A stretch of DNA of 11,195 nt from an uncultured bacterium (lineage in GTDB: Bacteria; Bacteroidota; Bacteroidia; Bacteroidales; Paludibacteraceae): positions 1 to 11,195 of the forward strand of contig CAMHCZ010000048.1 in NCBI GenBank assembly GCA_946183755.1. The letters are read 5' to 3'. The notes below the pieces were generated by a model. That model had not been told where the DNA came from. It ran no database searches and was given only the letters and a program-made list of their open reading frames with translations. Below are positions 6,397-11,195 of the stretch, in pieces. Each line of letters starts with the position of its first letter. Position 1 is the stretch's first letter. A program made the translations under genes and the position numbers.

Positions 6397-6414
6397 GACG
6401 TGCCATGGCGCGTC
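6397..6414. repeat. Intergenic palindrome, copy 3
   Basis: The core GACGTGCCATGGCGCGTC is identical to copy 1. It starts 11 bases after the coiled-coil gene's stop and is followed by AGAAAAACCATTAA, again like copy 1. The next gene starts about 40 bases further on, as after copy 1. Repeat and leader seem to move or be maintained together. Confidence 0.75.
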
Positions 6415-6453
6415 TCAAGCAGAAAAACCATTAACCACATAAAACACAAAAAA

Positions 6454-7158
6454 ATGACAGAAGAAAAGACAACAACGGTGGAGATGACCGCCGAAGAGCT
6501 GCAGGAACTGCAGGAGCTGCGCGCCCTCAAGGCGCAGAAGGCAGCCGAGGAACAGAAGAAAGCCGACCGCCAGACGTACGAGCAGATGGTGGACGAGCAA
6601 GTGAGAAACACAGTAGCCACGGCGCACTCGTGCTCCGACGTGATGCGCGAATGCAAGACATCCATCTACGACGGATTCAAGACGCTGCTCGACATGAAGA
6701 GCGACCTCTACGGCGTGAAGGACGGACAGAGAACCCACACCTTCACATCGTCCGACGGCAAGGCGCGCGTGACGCTCGGCTTCCGCTCGATAGACGGATA
6801 CCGCGACACGGCGGAGGCTGGAGTGCAGATGGTGAAGGACGCCCTCGCCGAGCTTGGCACCGATGACAAGAGCAAGGCGCTCGTGAAGATGGTGCTCTCG
6901 CTGCTCAGCCGCGACAGCTTCGGCAACCTGAACGCCCAGCGCATACTGCAGCTGGAGAAGGTGGCAAAGGAGAACGACAACGAGCGCATGATGGAGGGTG
7001 TGCAGGTCATCAAGGACGCTTACCAGCCGCAGATAACCAAGGAATTCATCAAGGTGGAGACACGAGGCGAGCTCAACCAGTGGGAGAACATACCGCTGAG
7101 CATGACCGACGTGAACCGCAGACAGAAAGGAGGCGACTATGATAGTGAAGCAGACTGA
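6454..7158 (+). CDS. DUF3164 family protein
   Basis: A 234-residue protein matching the DUF3164 family that recurs in early regions of Mu-like phages. After a charged coiled-coil N-terminus (1-45, ELQELQELRALKAQKAAEE) comes the family core. DLYGVKDG and a beta section TFTSSDGKARVTLGFRS are followed by helices with SRDSFGNLNAQRILQLEK, and the end IKVETRGELNQWENIPLSM matches the family's 'Y.R.Y.R......W..I.LD' ending. The function is unknown in the literature I know. The frame is open back to 6250, but those residues run through the previous gene and palindrome copy 3; the ATG at 6454 after an A-rich leader is the natural start. It overlaps the next gene by 20 bases. Confidence 0.8.
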   Translation: MTEEKTTTVEMTAEELQELQELRALKAQKAAEEQKKADRQTYEQMVDEQVRNTVATAHSCSDVMRECKTSIYDGFKTLLDMKSDLYGVKDGQRTHTFTSSDGKARVTLGFRSIDGYRDTAEAGVQMVKDALAELGTDDKSKALVKMVLSLLSRDSFGNLNAQRILQLEKVAKENDNERMMEGVQVIKDAYQPQITKEFIKVETRGELNQWENIPLSMTDVNRRQKGGDYDSEAD

Positions 7159-7363
7159 GACGAGCTACAGCGTGCGCGAGGTGTGCCGCAACTGCCACGG
7201 CAAGGGGCACACGCTCCGTCTCGTGGACGACGGACACGACGGACTAAAGCCGGTGGACGACAAGTGCGAGGTGTGCCACGGGCGAGGCATCGTGGAGAAG
7301 CTGACCGAGGTGAGGATAACCATCAGCACCGTAGATGAGGAAGGAGGCAGTCATGAAGGCTAA
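7139..7363 (+). CDS. Small zinc-knuckle protein with two CxxCHGxG motifs
   Basis: A 74-residue protein with two DnaJ-type zinc-binding repeats, CRNCHGKG and CEVCHGRG, about 25 residues apart. The four cysteines in two CxxC pairs can bind one zinc ion, as in the cysteine-rich region of DnaJ and in many small phage proteins. The C-terminus is a short beta-prone strand (EVRITISTV) and an acidic tail. The start overlaps the end of the DUF3164 gene and is preceded by AGAAAGGAGG, an unusually good Shine-Dalgarno sequence for this operon, which explains translation from inside the upstream gene. The function is unknown; it may bind nucleic acid or a partner protein. Confidence 0.75.
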   Translation: MIVKQTETSYSVREVCRNCHGKGHTLRLVDDGHDGLKPVDDKCEVCHGRGIVEKLTEVRITISTVDEEGGSHEG

Positions 7364-7673
7364 TCCGAAGGTCTATCTGAGCTGCCCGATGAGCGGCAGG
7401 AGCCAGAGCGAGATACGCGAGGCGTTCGGCAACTGCCGCGCCTCCGCCATGCGCCGCCTCAGAGCCATGGGCGTGGACACGGGTGCGGTCGAGGTCATCG
7501 ATCCCTCGGCGTTCCAGGGCAAGCGCGACTGGTACGGATGGATGATGTACGACCTGCGCCAGCTGCGCAACTGCGACATCATCGTCATGGGACTCGGATG
7601 GAGCCGCAGCCGCGGCTGCCGGGTGGAAAAGGAGATGGCCGAAGCCGCAGGGCTGACGCTGTTCTTCGAGTAA
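7353..7673 (+). CDS. DUF4406 / nucleoside 2-deoxyribosyltransferase-like protein
   Basis: A 106-residue protein with the compact Rossmann-like fold of the nucleoside 2-deoxyribosyltransferase superfamily (DUF4406 type). Residues 4-13 give strand 1 and the loop KVYLSCPMSG. A helix and VIDPSAF follow, then the DW..WM.YDL..L..CDIIVM core, and SRGCRVEKEMAEAAG supplies the conserved Glu in the last helix. Family members act on nucleoside or nucleotide glycosidic bonds; the substrate here cannot be read from sequence. Translation starts at the ATG at 7353 because GGAAGGAGG lies 5 bases upstream, inside the zinc-knuckle gene; the ATG at 7335 has no such site. It overlaps its neighbour by 11 bases, suggesting coupled expression. 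Confidence 0.78.
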   Translation: MKANPKVYLSCPMSGRSQSEIREAFGNCRASAMRRLRAMGVDTGAVEVIDPSAFQGKRDWYGWMMYDLRQLRNCDIIVMGLGWSRSRGCRVEKEMAEAAGLTLFFE

Positions 7674-7698
7674 AAAGAAACACATAAAAAAAGAAGCC

Positions 7699-7947
7699 AT
7701 GGGAAAGAGAAAGAGACACTACCGCAGCACCATCGAGCGGGCACGGCTCATCGCCGAGCTCACCCAGCAGCACTACGAGCCTGGCAACAACGCCAAGTGC
7801 TACAAGCAGGTGTGGCGCAACGTCGTGCGAAAGGTATATCCGATGTCCTACCGCACCTTTCTCAACCCCAGCCACATCAACTGGAGCAATCTGGAGGTGA
7901 GGAACCCGAAGAAGACCCACGCCAACTCAAACTATTCTGACACATGA
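7699..7947 (+). CDS. Small basic conserved phage protein, unknown function
   Basis: An 82-residue basic protein. The pattern ARLIAELTQQHYEPG, then CYKQVWRNVVRKVYPMSYRTFLN, resembles a short protein I have seen repeatedly in Bacteroidetes prophages and conjugative elements (memory only). It looks helical with several aromatic and basic positions suited to nucleic-acid contact. No catalytic motif is present. Its stop overlaps the next start as ATGA (7944-7947), the classic sign of translational coupling with the virion morphogenesis gene. Residues about 67-82 look disordered. Confidence 0.7.
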   Translation: MGKRKRHYRSTIERARLIAELTQQHYEPGNNAKCYKQVWRNVVRKVYPMSYRTFLNPSHINWSNLEVRNPKKTHANSNYSDT

Positions 7948-8399
7948 CACCGGAACAATTCATCAAGCAACTGCAGCGGCAGCAGAAAAAGATCGTAGAG
8001 GCGATGCGCCGCGCCGTGCCGCTCAAGGCGGCGGTCATCGCCGAGCAGCACTTCAAGGACAACTTCCGCAAAGGCGGATTCCAGGATAACGGACTCACGG
8101 CGTGGAAGCCCAGCAAGCGCATAGGCAAGGCGAAAGGAGCGGCAGGCAGCTACGGAACGCTGCTCTCGGGGCGCAACCACCTCTACAGCTCCATACGCCA
8201 CCGCACCGAGCCGTTCAAGGGCATCGTCTGGACGGACGTGCCGTACGCCGCCGCACACAACGAGGGCACTAATAACGCCGGACGCAACCACAATGTGCGT
8301 CTGCCCAAGCGTCAGTTCATGGGTGACAGCGCAGAGCTGCGAAAGAAGATAGCCGCCCTCGTCGAGAAGGAGATTAACCGCATATTAAACAACCATTAA
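7944..8399 (+). CDS. Virion morphogenesis protein (Mu gpG family)
   Basis: A 151-residue protein; Mu gpG is of similar length. Family features visible in order are a helical N-terminus (QFIKQLQRQQKKIVEAM), the segment FRKGGFQDNGLTAWKPSKR, the hallmark LLSGRNHLYSSIRH, VPYAAAHNEG, and the near-terminal LPKRQFMGDS, followed by a helix. In Mu this family takes part in head/tail assembly and is sometimes called a tail-completion or morphogenesis factor. Here it follows early genes directly, with no terminase, portal or protease gene between them. Codon use is the same as in the early operon, so it appears to be long-resident phage DNA. Confidence 0.85.
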   Translation: MTPEQFIKQLQRQQKKIVEAMRRAVPLKAAVIAEQHFKDNFRKGGFQDNGLTAWKPSKRIGKAKGAAGSYGTLLSGRNHLYSSIRHRTEPFKGIVWTDVPYAAAHNEGTNNAGRNHNVRLPKRQFMGDSAELRKKIAALVEKEINRILNNH

Positions 8400-8411
8400 A
8401 CAGCAATCAGA

Positions 8412-8939
8412 ATGAACAACATCTACAGCCGTCTGCTCACCGACATCCAGGACCGTCTGGCGGAGCAGATACCGGAACTACAGCTCATCGACCTCGACCT
8501 CGGTCAAGACCAGACGGAGACGCTGCCTGCGCTTGCCTATCCTGCCGCGCTTGTCGATGCCGGCAGCACCGAGTTCTCAGGCATGGGCGGACTCAGCCAG
8601 TTCGCCACCTCCACGCTCAGTGTCCGCATCCTCACCGCCAACTACGCCAGCTCGGCGCAATTCGCGCCAGATGCGGCACGCGAGGAAGCCATGCGCGCCT
8701 TCGAGCTGGACGATAAGGTCGTCAGCGCATTGCACGGCTGGACGCCCGATGGGGGCTACTGCCAGGCGCTCGCCCGCACTGCCGACCGCTCCGAGAACCG
8801 CAACGACATCGGGCTGCGTGTCCGCGTCATCACCTTCGTCACGGCGTGGGAAGCCATCGACGACGGCAGCGACGCCACGACCGTCCCTCTTCGTGACAAG
8901 AAACTGATAATAACAAACAACCAAAACCAAAGCTTATGA
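8412..8939 (+). CDS. Probable tail-terminator or head-tail joining protein
   Basis: A 175-residue protein starting 12 bases after the gpG-like gene. The opening IYSRLLTDIQDRLAEQIPELQLIDLDLGQ, a central PALAYPAALVDAG, strands STLSVRILTANY, a helix with FELDDKVVSALHGW and the closing LRVRVITFVTAWE form the alternating helix/strand plan common to small tail-terminator and joining proteins of contractile-tailed phages such as Mu gp37. I recognise the plan rather than a firm family, so the function is an inference from fold pattern and position. The stop overlaps the next ATG (ATGA at 8936-8939). The last ~20 residues (KLIITNNQNQSL) use A/T-rich codons, possibly because the 3' end was altered by the adjoining insertion. 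Confidence 0.55.
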   Translation: MNNIYSRLLTDIQDRLAEQIPELQLIDLDLGQDQTETLPALAYPAALVDAGSTEFSGMGGLSQFATSTLSVRILTANYASSAQFAPDAAREEAMRAFELDDKVVSALHGWTPDGGYCQALARTADRSENRNDIGLRVRVITFVTAWEAIDDGSDATTVPLRDKKLIITNNQNQSL

Positions 8940-9108
8940 AATTAACAACAGAACAACAAGAGATTCTTATTGAGAAATTGCAAGAGGCTGCCGCTGGTGC
9001 CGTCTTAGATGCGGATATACCATCCTGCGACATTCATTTTACGTTGCACAACGATGGCGGCTGGGTCAGCGTAGAACTATCAACCAACAAAAATTAAAAG
9101 CTTATGAA
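8929..9108 (+). repeat. 12-bp direct repeat flanking the 53-aa gene
   Basis: AAAGCTTATGAA occurs at 8929-8940 and again at 9097-9108, exactly 168 bases apart, and the 53-aa gene lies between. Each copy carries an ATG (8936 and 9104). The arrangement fits an insertion that duplicated its site, or a short tandem event that placed a new gene in front of an old start codon. Confidence 0.6.
8936..9097 (+). CDS. 53-aa A/T-rich small protein
   Basis: A short gene reading MKLTTEQQEILIEKL, a middle section GAVLDADIPSCDIHF, and a beta-like end GWVSVELSTNKN. It starts in the ATGA overlap with the previous gene and ends at TAA 9095-9097. Third positions are mostly A/T (ATT, CTT, TTA, GAT), unlike the G/C-rich genes before it, so it appears newly acquired. 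I recognise no family; the helix plus strands suggest a small folded domain. Support is its clean overlap, sensible composition and the direct repeats around it. Confidence 0.55.
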   Translation: MKLTTEQQEILIEKLQEAAAGAVLDADIPSCDIHFTLHNDGGWVSVELSTNKN

Positions 9109-9185
9109 CCAAAGAGACCATCAACTCAATAAAGGATGACACGCCTTGCGGCTACACGCTGTACCGCAAGCCGAAGAAGAAGTAA
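9108..9185 (+). pseudogene. 3' remnant of a lost phage gene
   Basis: A frame ending at TAA 9183-9185 reads ...DDTPCGYTLYRKPKKK with G/C-rich phage-type codons (ACG, TGC, GGC, CTG, CGC, CCG). It has no start: the nearby ATG at 9104 is in another frame and stops after 11 codons. It looks like the last ~25 residues of a structural or accessory gene cut off when the downstream cassette entered. The basic tail would be an ordinary C-terminus. It is too short to assign to a family. Confidence 0.45.
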
Positions 9186-9208
9186 GTCCACGAGGGAGCC
9201 TGCAACCC

Positions 9209-9248
9209 AATCCCCGTTCAAACATCGTTTGAACGGGGATTAATTTTT
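9209..9248 (+). terminator. Strong hairpin terminator before the cargo cassette
   Basis: AATCCCCGTTCAAAC (9209-9223) and GTTTGAACGGGGATT (9227-9241) are perfect 15-base inverted repeats, followed by AATTTTTATT. The stem would end rightward phage transcription here, separating the late-type genes from the cassette that starts 70 bases later. Confidence 0.8.
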
Positions 9249-9285
9249 ATTGTGGCATAGATTTCGTTTAATAGAAAATAGTGTG

Positions 9286-9293
9286 TATTTTTG
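9286..9293 (+). promoter_or_regulatory. Candidate -7 element of the cargo cassette
   Basis: TATTTTTG matches the Bacteroidetes -7 consensus TAnnTTTG and lies 24 bases upstream of the XRE gene's ATG, just after the terminator. No clear -33 TTTG sits at the expected spacing (TTTCG near 9262-9266 is the closest). Expression independent of phage early transcription is implied by the terminator-promoter order. Confidence 0.4.
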
Positions 9294-9317
9294 CCACAGT
9301 CAACACACATTAATCCT

Positions 9318-9665
9318 ATGAACAAAGTTATCGGCAACAATCTTAAGAAGTTCCGCGATGCAAACGGTCTCACACAGGAGAATCTCGCAGAGTATCTCGG
9401 GATAGGACGCTCTGCGTATTCGAATTACGAATCTGGAGAACGCGAGATGCCTTTGGCTCTGCTGGAAAAAGCGGCAGACCTTCTCGGGTGTGACCTGGAT
9501 CTTCTGTTAGAGGAAAATGCGGAAACAGTCGGCAACATGCTCACATGCGCTTTCCGCATGGACAATATGTCTGTCGTAGATATGCAGCAAATAGCGCGTT
9601 TCAAAGAAATAGTGAAGAATTATCTGAAAATGAATCGTCTGATAGCCAGCCATGAGTGTAAATAA
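9318..9665 (+). CDS. XRE-family regulator (antitoxin-like)
   Basis: A 115-residue protein with a textbook XRE helix-turn-helix at residues ~4-65: GNNLKKFRDANGLTQENLAEYLGI, then RSAYSNYESGEREMP as the recognition helix and wing, closing with LLGCDLDLLLEE. Residues 70-115 form a separate helical tail likely to dimerise or meet the partner protease. The ATG at 9318 is chosen over an upstream TTG, which lies in the promoter. It overlaps the metallopeptidase gene by 14 bases. In characterised pairs (ImmR-ImmA, DdrO-IrrE) the XRE protein represses its own and other genes until the protease cuts it; this role is inferred by family. Confidence 0.88.
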   Translation: MNKVIGNNLKKFRDANGLTQENLAEYLGIGRSAYSNYESGEREMPLALLEKAADLLGCDLDLLLEENAETVGNMLTCAFRMDNMSVVDMQQIARFKEIVKNYLKMNRLIASHECK

Positions 9666-10356
9666 GAAAAACACAGAAATTCTGGCACAGAAGTTCAGAG
9701 CCGACCATGGCCTGAGTGCTACAGAAGCTGTCAGTATGAAAAGTGTTGTGCGTTTGTGCAATATTCTGACAGTCTATCTCCCTATGTCTGACAACGCATA
9801 CGGAATGTCACTAAAATCACCGCAGAATGACATGTTTATTCTTGTGAACAGCAAGAACGCCAGAGGCCGTCAGCATTTCACTATAGCCCATGAAATTTTC
9901 CATTTGTTCTACGATGAAGCGCCCAAACCACATCTTTGTTGCAAGGACGGCAAGTCACCTGTTGAACGGACAGCTGACCAGTTCGCCGCAGCTTTGCTTA
10001 TGCCAAAAGAAGGAGTTCTGAAAATGCTGCCTGCCGATGTGGCTGCCGGAAATCCAGTTTCAATCCCGACAGCACTGAAGATAGGACAGTATTTCGGGAC
10101 CTCGCATACAGCGACACTTATCAGGCTTGAACAACTTGGAATTATAAAGAAAAGCGAGATGCAGAATCTGCTTCGCATTCCTGTAATTGAATCCGCAAAA
10201 AAATACGGTTTTGACACGTCCTTATACGAAGGCGGCAACGAGAACTTGATTATCGGCGACTATGGCGAGAAAGCAAGAAAACTTCTTGATGATGAGATAA
10301 TATCGGAGGGACACTTCGATGAACTGCAAAAACTTATAGCAGATGGAGAAGGTTAA
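9652..10356 (+). CDS. ImmA/IrrE-family zinc metallopeptidase
   Basis: A 234-residue protein with the zincin motif HEIFH at residues 80-84 (His80 and His84 zinc ligands, Glu81 catalytic) and the downstream ERTADQFAAALLMP block (~105-118), whose acidic residue supplies the third ligand. This combination is the signature of the ImmA/IrrE (COG2856) family, which cleaves partner XRE repressors. Residues 1-75 lead in with MFILVNSKNARGRQHF. After ~130 a C-terminal extension of ~100 residues ends in helices (KARKLLDDEII), and may be sensory. Gene overlaps of 14 bases on both sides mean tight co-translation of the three cassette genes. All key residues are intact. Confidence 0.9.
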   Translation: MSVNKKNTEILAQKFRADHGLSATEAVSMKSVVRLCNILTVYLPMSDNAYGMSLKSPQNDMFILVNSKNARGRQHFTIAHEIFHLFYDEAPKPHLCCKDGKSPVERTADQFAAALLMPKEGVLKMLPADVAAGNPVSIPTALKIGQYFGTSHTATLIRLEQLGIIKKSEMQNLLRIPVIESAKKYGFDTSLYEGGNENLIIGDYGEKARKLLDDEIISEGHFDELQKLIADGEG

Positions 10357-10855
10357 GATAGTCCTTGATGCCGATGTCATAATACATTTCTCCGCTGGAG
10401 GGCAGCTATTTTTGCTATCCAGCATACTTCCTCAGTATGATTATGTCGTTCTGAGCCATGTTTACGATGAAGTAAAGCCGCCAGTCAGAGCAGAACTCGA
10501 CAGAGTGATGGAAACGTTCAAAAAAATGAATGTGGTCAAGTTCGAGCCAACCGGCGAGATGAGAAAAGAGTATGCTTCATTGATTAAGTCTTATGGAAAA
10601 GGCGAGAGCGCCTGTATGGCATATTGCCGATTCACGAACAACGTGGTCGGCAGCAGCAACCTGAATGACATAAAGACTTACTGCAGTACTCATGGCATTA
10701 CTTATGTTAGCACTGTGGACTTTCTTTATTATGCAGTAAAGAACAAAAAGATGACGGCTAAAGAAGCCAACAACTTCATAAGAGAACTTAGAGAAAAGGG
10801 ACACAAACTGCCTGATGTTGAAATTGAGACATACACGCCAAGCACTACGTTGTAA
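10343..10855 (+). CDS. PIN-like domain nuclease (toxin or effector candidate)
   Basis: A 170-residue protein with PIN-domain architecture. It opens KIVLDADVIIHF with Asp9/Asp11, has an acidic Glu43 in VYDEVKPP, then the GKGESA motif (Glu88) typical of DUF3368-like PIN proteins, SSNLNDI with Asp109, and TVDFLYYAV with Asp126. PIN enzymes are metal-dependent RNases, most often toxins. Here the usual DD pair of DUF3368 is replaced by NLND, so catalytic competence is likely but not certain. It overlaps the metallopeptidase gene by 14 bases and ends just before a strong terminator. As third gene of an XRE-protease-PIN operon it is the plausible effector. Confidence 0.75.
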   Translation: MEKVKIVLDADVIIHFSAGGQLFLLSSILPQYDYVVLSHVYDEVKPPVRAELDRVMETFKKMNVVKFEPTGEMRKEYASLIKSYGKGESACMAYCRFTNNVVGSSNLNDIKTYCSTHGITYVSTVDFLYYAVKNKKMTAKEANNFIRELREKGHKLPDVEIETYTPSTTL

Positions 10856-10869
10856 TTCCCCTACACCCA

Positions 10870-10907
10870 CAACAAAAAAGACAGCCTTCCAGCTGTCTTT
10901 TTTGTTG
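10870..10907. terminator. Bidirectional terminator between convergent genes
   Basis: CAACAAAAAAGACAGC (10870-10885) is perfectly complementary to GCTGTCTTTTTTGTTG (10892-10907) with a 6-base loop. A T-run follows the G/C stem on each strand, so it can end both the rightward cassette and the leftward gene whose stop codon starts at 10910. It also marks the right edge of the A/T-rich cassette. Confidence 0.88.
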
Positions 10908-11195
10908 TCACTCCACTCGCTCGCCCAGGACGATGGTGATTACCATCTTGTCCGTGGGAGCGCCCCATGCGGGGTTCCCGAATTTCATGAGCATCTTTTT
11001 TATCTGCCACTTCATGCGCCGGCGTGTGTAGCCGTAGGTGAACACGACGTGAGTGAAGTCCTTGAACTCTCCGGTAGTCCAGTCGCCGTCCTTGTACAGC
11101 CGCCTGCGCCAGTAGCGCTTGTCCTCGCGGTACTCCTCGGGCTTCTCGTAGCTCTCTATCATCTCGTACCACTTCTTCTTGAGTGGTAGGTAAAG
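10908..11195 (-). CDS. ASCH-like phage protein, 5' end outside window
   Basis: The visible 95 residues begin LYLPLKKKWYEMIESYEKPEEYRE and continue with W.RRLYKDGDW, FTHVVFTYGYTRRRMKW and GNPAWGAPTDKMVITIVLGERVE. I associate this pattern (L.LKKKWYDMI.SGEK.EEYRE) with a small ASCH/PUA-like protein common in phages and plasmids, probably an RNA- or nucleotide-binding domain (recognition from memory). The frame stays open to the window edge, so the true start lies beyond 11195 and the internal Met at 11162 is not the start. Codons are G/C-rich, as in the phage genes. It is convergent with the PIN gene and ends at the shared terminator. Confidence 0.75.
   Translation of the reverse strand, partial: LYLPLKKKWYEMIESYEKPEEYREDKRYWRRRLYKDGDWTTGEFKDFTHVVFTYGYTRRRMKWQIKKMLMKFGNPAWGAPTDKMVITIVLGERVE

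Noticed and set aside
6250..6453. A 68-residue extension of the DUF3164 protein
   Set aside because: It overlaps the coiled-coil gene and palindrome copy 3 in another frame. The family start fits the ATG at 6454.
1..11195. CRISPR array, tRNA or rRNA gene, or diversity-generating retroelement
   Set aside because: I saw no regularly spaced direct repeats with spacers, no tRNA-like cloverleaf, and no reverse transcriptase or template repeat in the window.

Overview
The window looks like the left part of a Mu-like (transposable) prophage of a Bacteroidales-type host. The evidence is a set of protein families in the right order: a leftward LexA-like repressor, a small rightward DNA-binding protein, a 659-residue DDE transposase (MuA class), a MuB-like AAA+ ATPase, a GemA/gp16-like protein, a DUF3164 protein and a Mu gpG-type virion morphogenesis protein. 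Host assignment is inference. It rests on TAnnTTTG-type promoter elements, A/T-rich leaders that mostly lack Shine-Dalgarno sequences, and intergenic palindromes of a kind I associate with Bacteroidetes genomes. Phage coding DNA is G/C-rich at third codon positions, while the first ~660 bases and the 9.2-10.86 kb module are clearly more A/T-rich.

Layout. 1-660: A/T-rich flank without a credible gene, holding one terminator hairpin and a triple GGGATGACAA repeat; the phage left end probably lies near its right edge. 715-1389 (-): repressor. 1390-1464: compact divergent promoter/operator region. 1465-7673 (+): early operon with ner-like gene, 71-aa gene, transposase, MuB-like ATPase (frame broken at ~4447), a second P-loop ATPase, GemA-like, coiled-coil, DUF3164, zinc-knuckle and DUF4406 genes. 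7699-8939 (+): a small basic protein, the gpG-like protein and a probable tail-terminator/joining protein. 8936-9185: a 53-aa A/T-rich gene bounded by a 12-bp direct repeat, then the 3' remnant of another gene. 9209-10907: an A/T-rich cargo cassette (XRE regulator, ImmA/IrrE metallopeptidase, PIN-like nuclease) with its own promoter and a terminator on each side. 10908-11195 (-): 3' part of a convergent ASCH-like gene.

How it works together. The repressor and ner-like protein would set the lysogeny/lysis switch at the divergent promoters. The transposase with its ATPase partner would replicate the phage by transposition, although the ATPase frame is disrupted here, so this copy may be transposition-impaired unless the break is a sequence error. 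The XRE-protease-PIN cassette is the best candidate for an under-described system: three overlapping genes with the layout of a lysogen-expressed moron, plausibly a protease-controlled toxin-antitoxin or anti-phage module. Also unusual are three near-identical palindromes placed at early-operon gene junctions.
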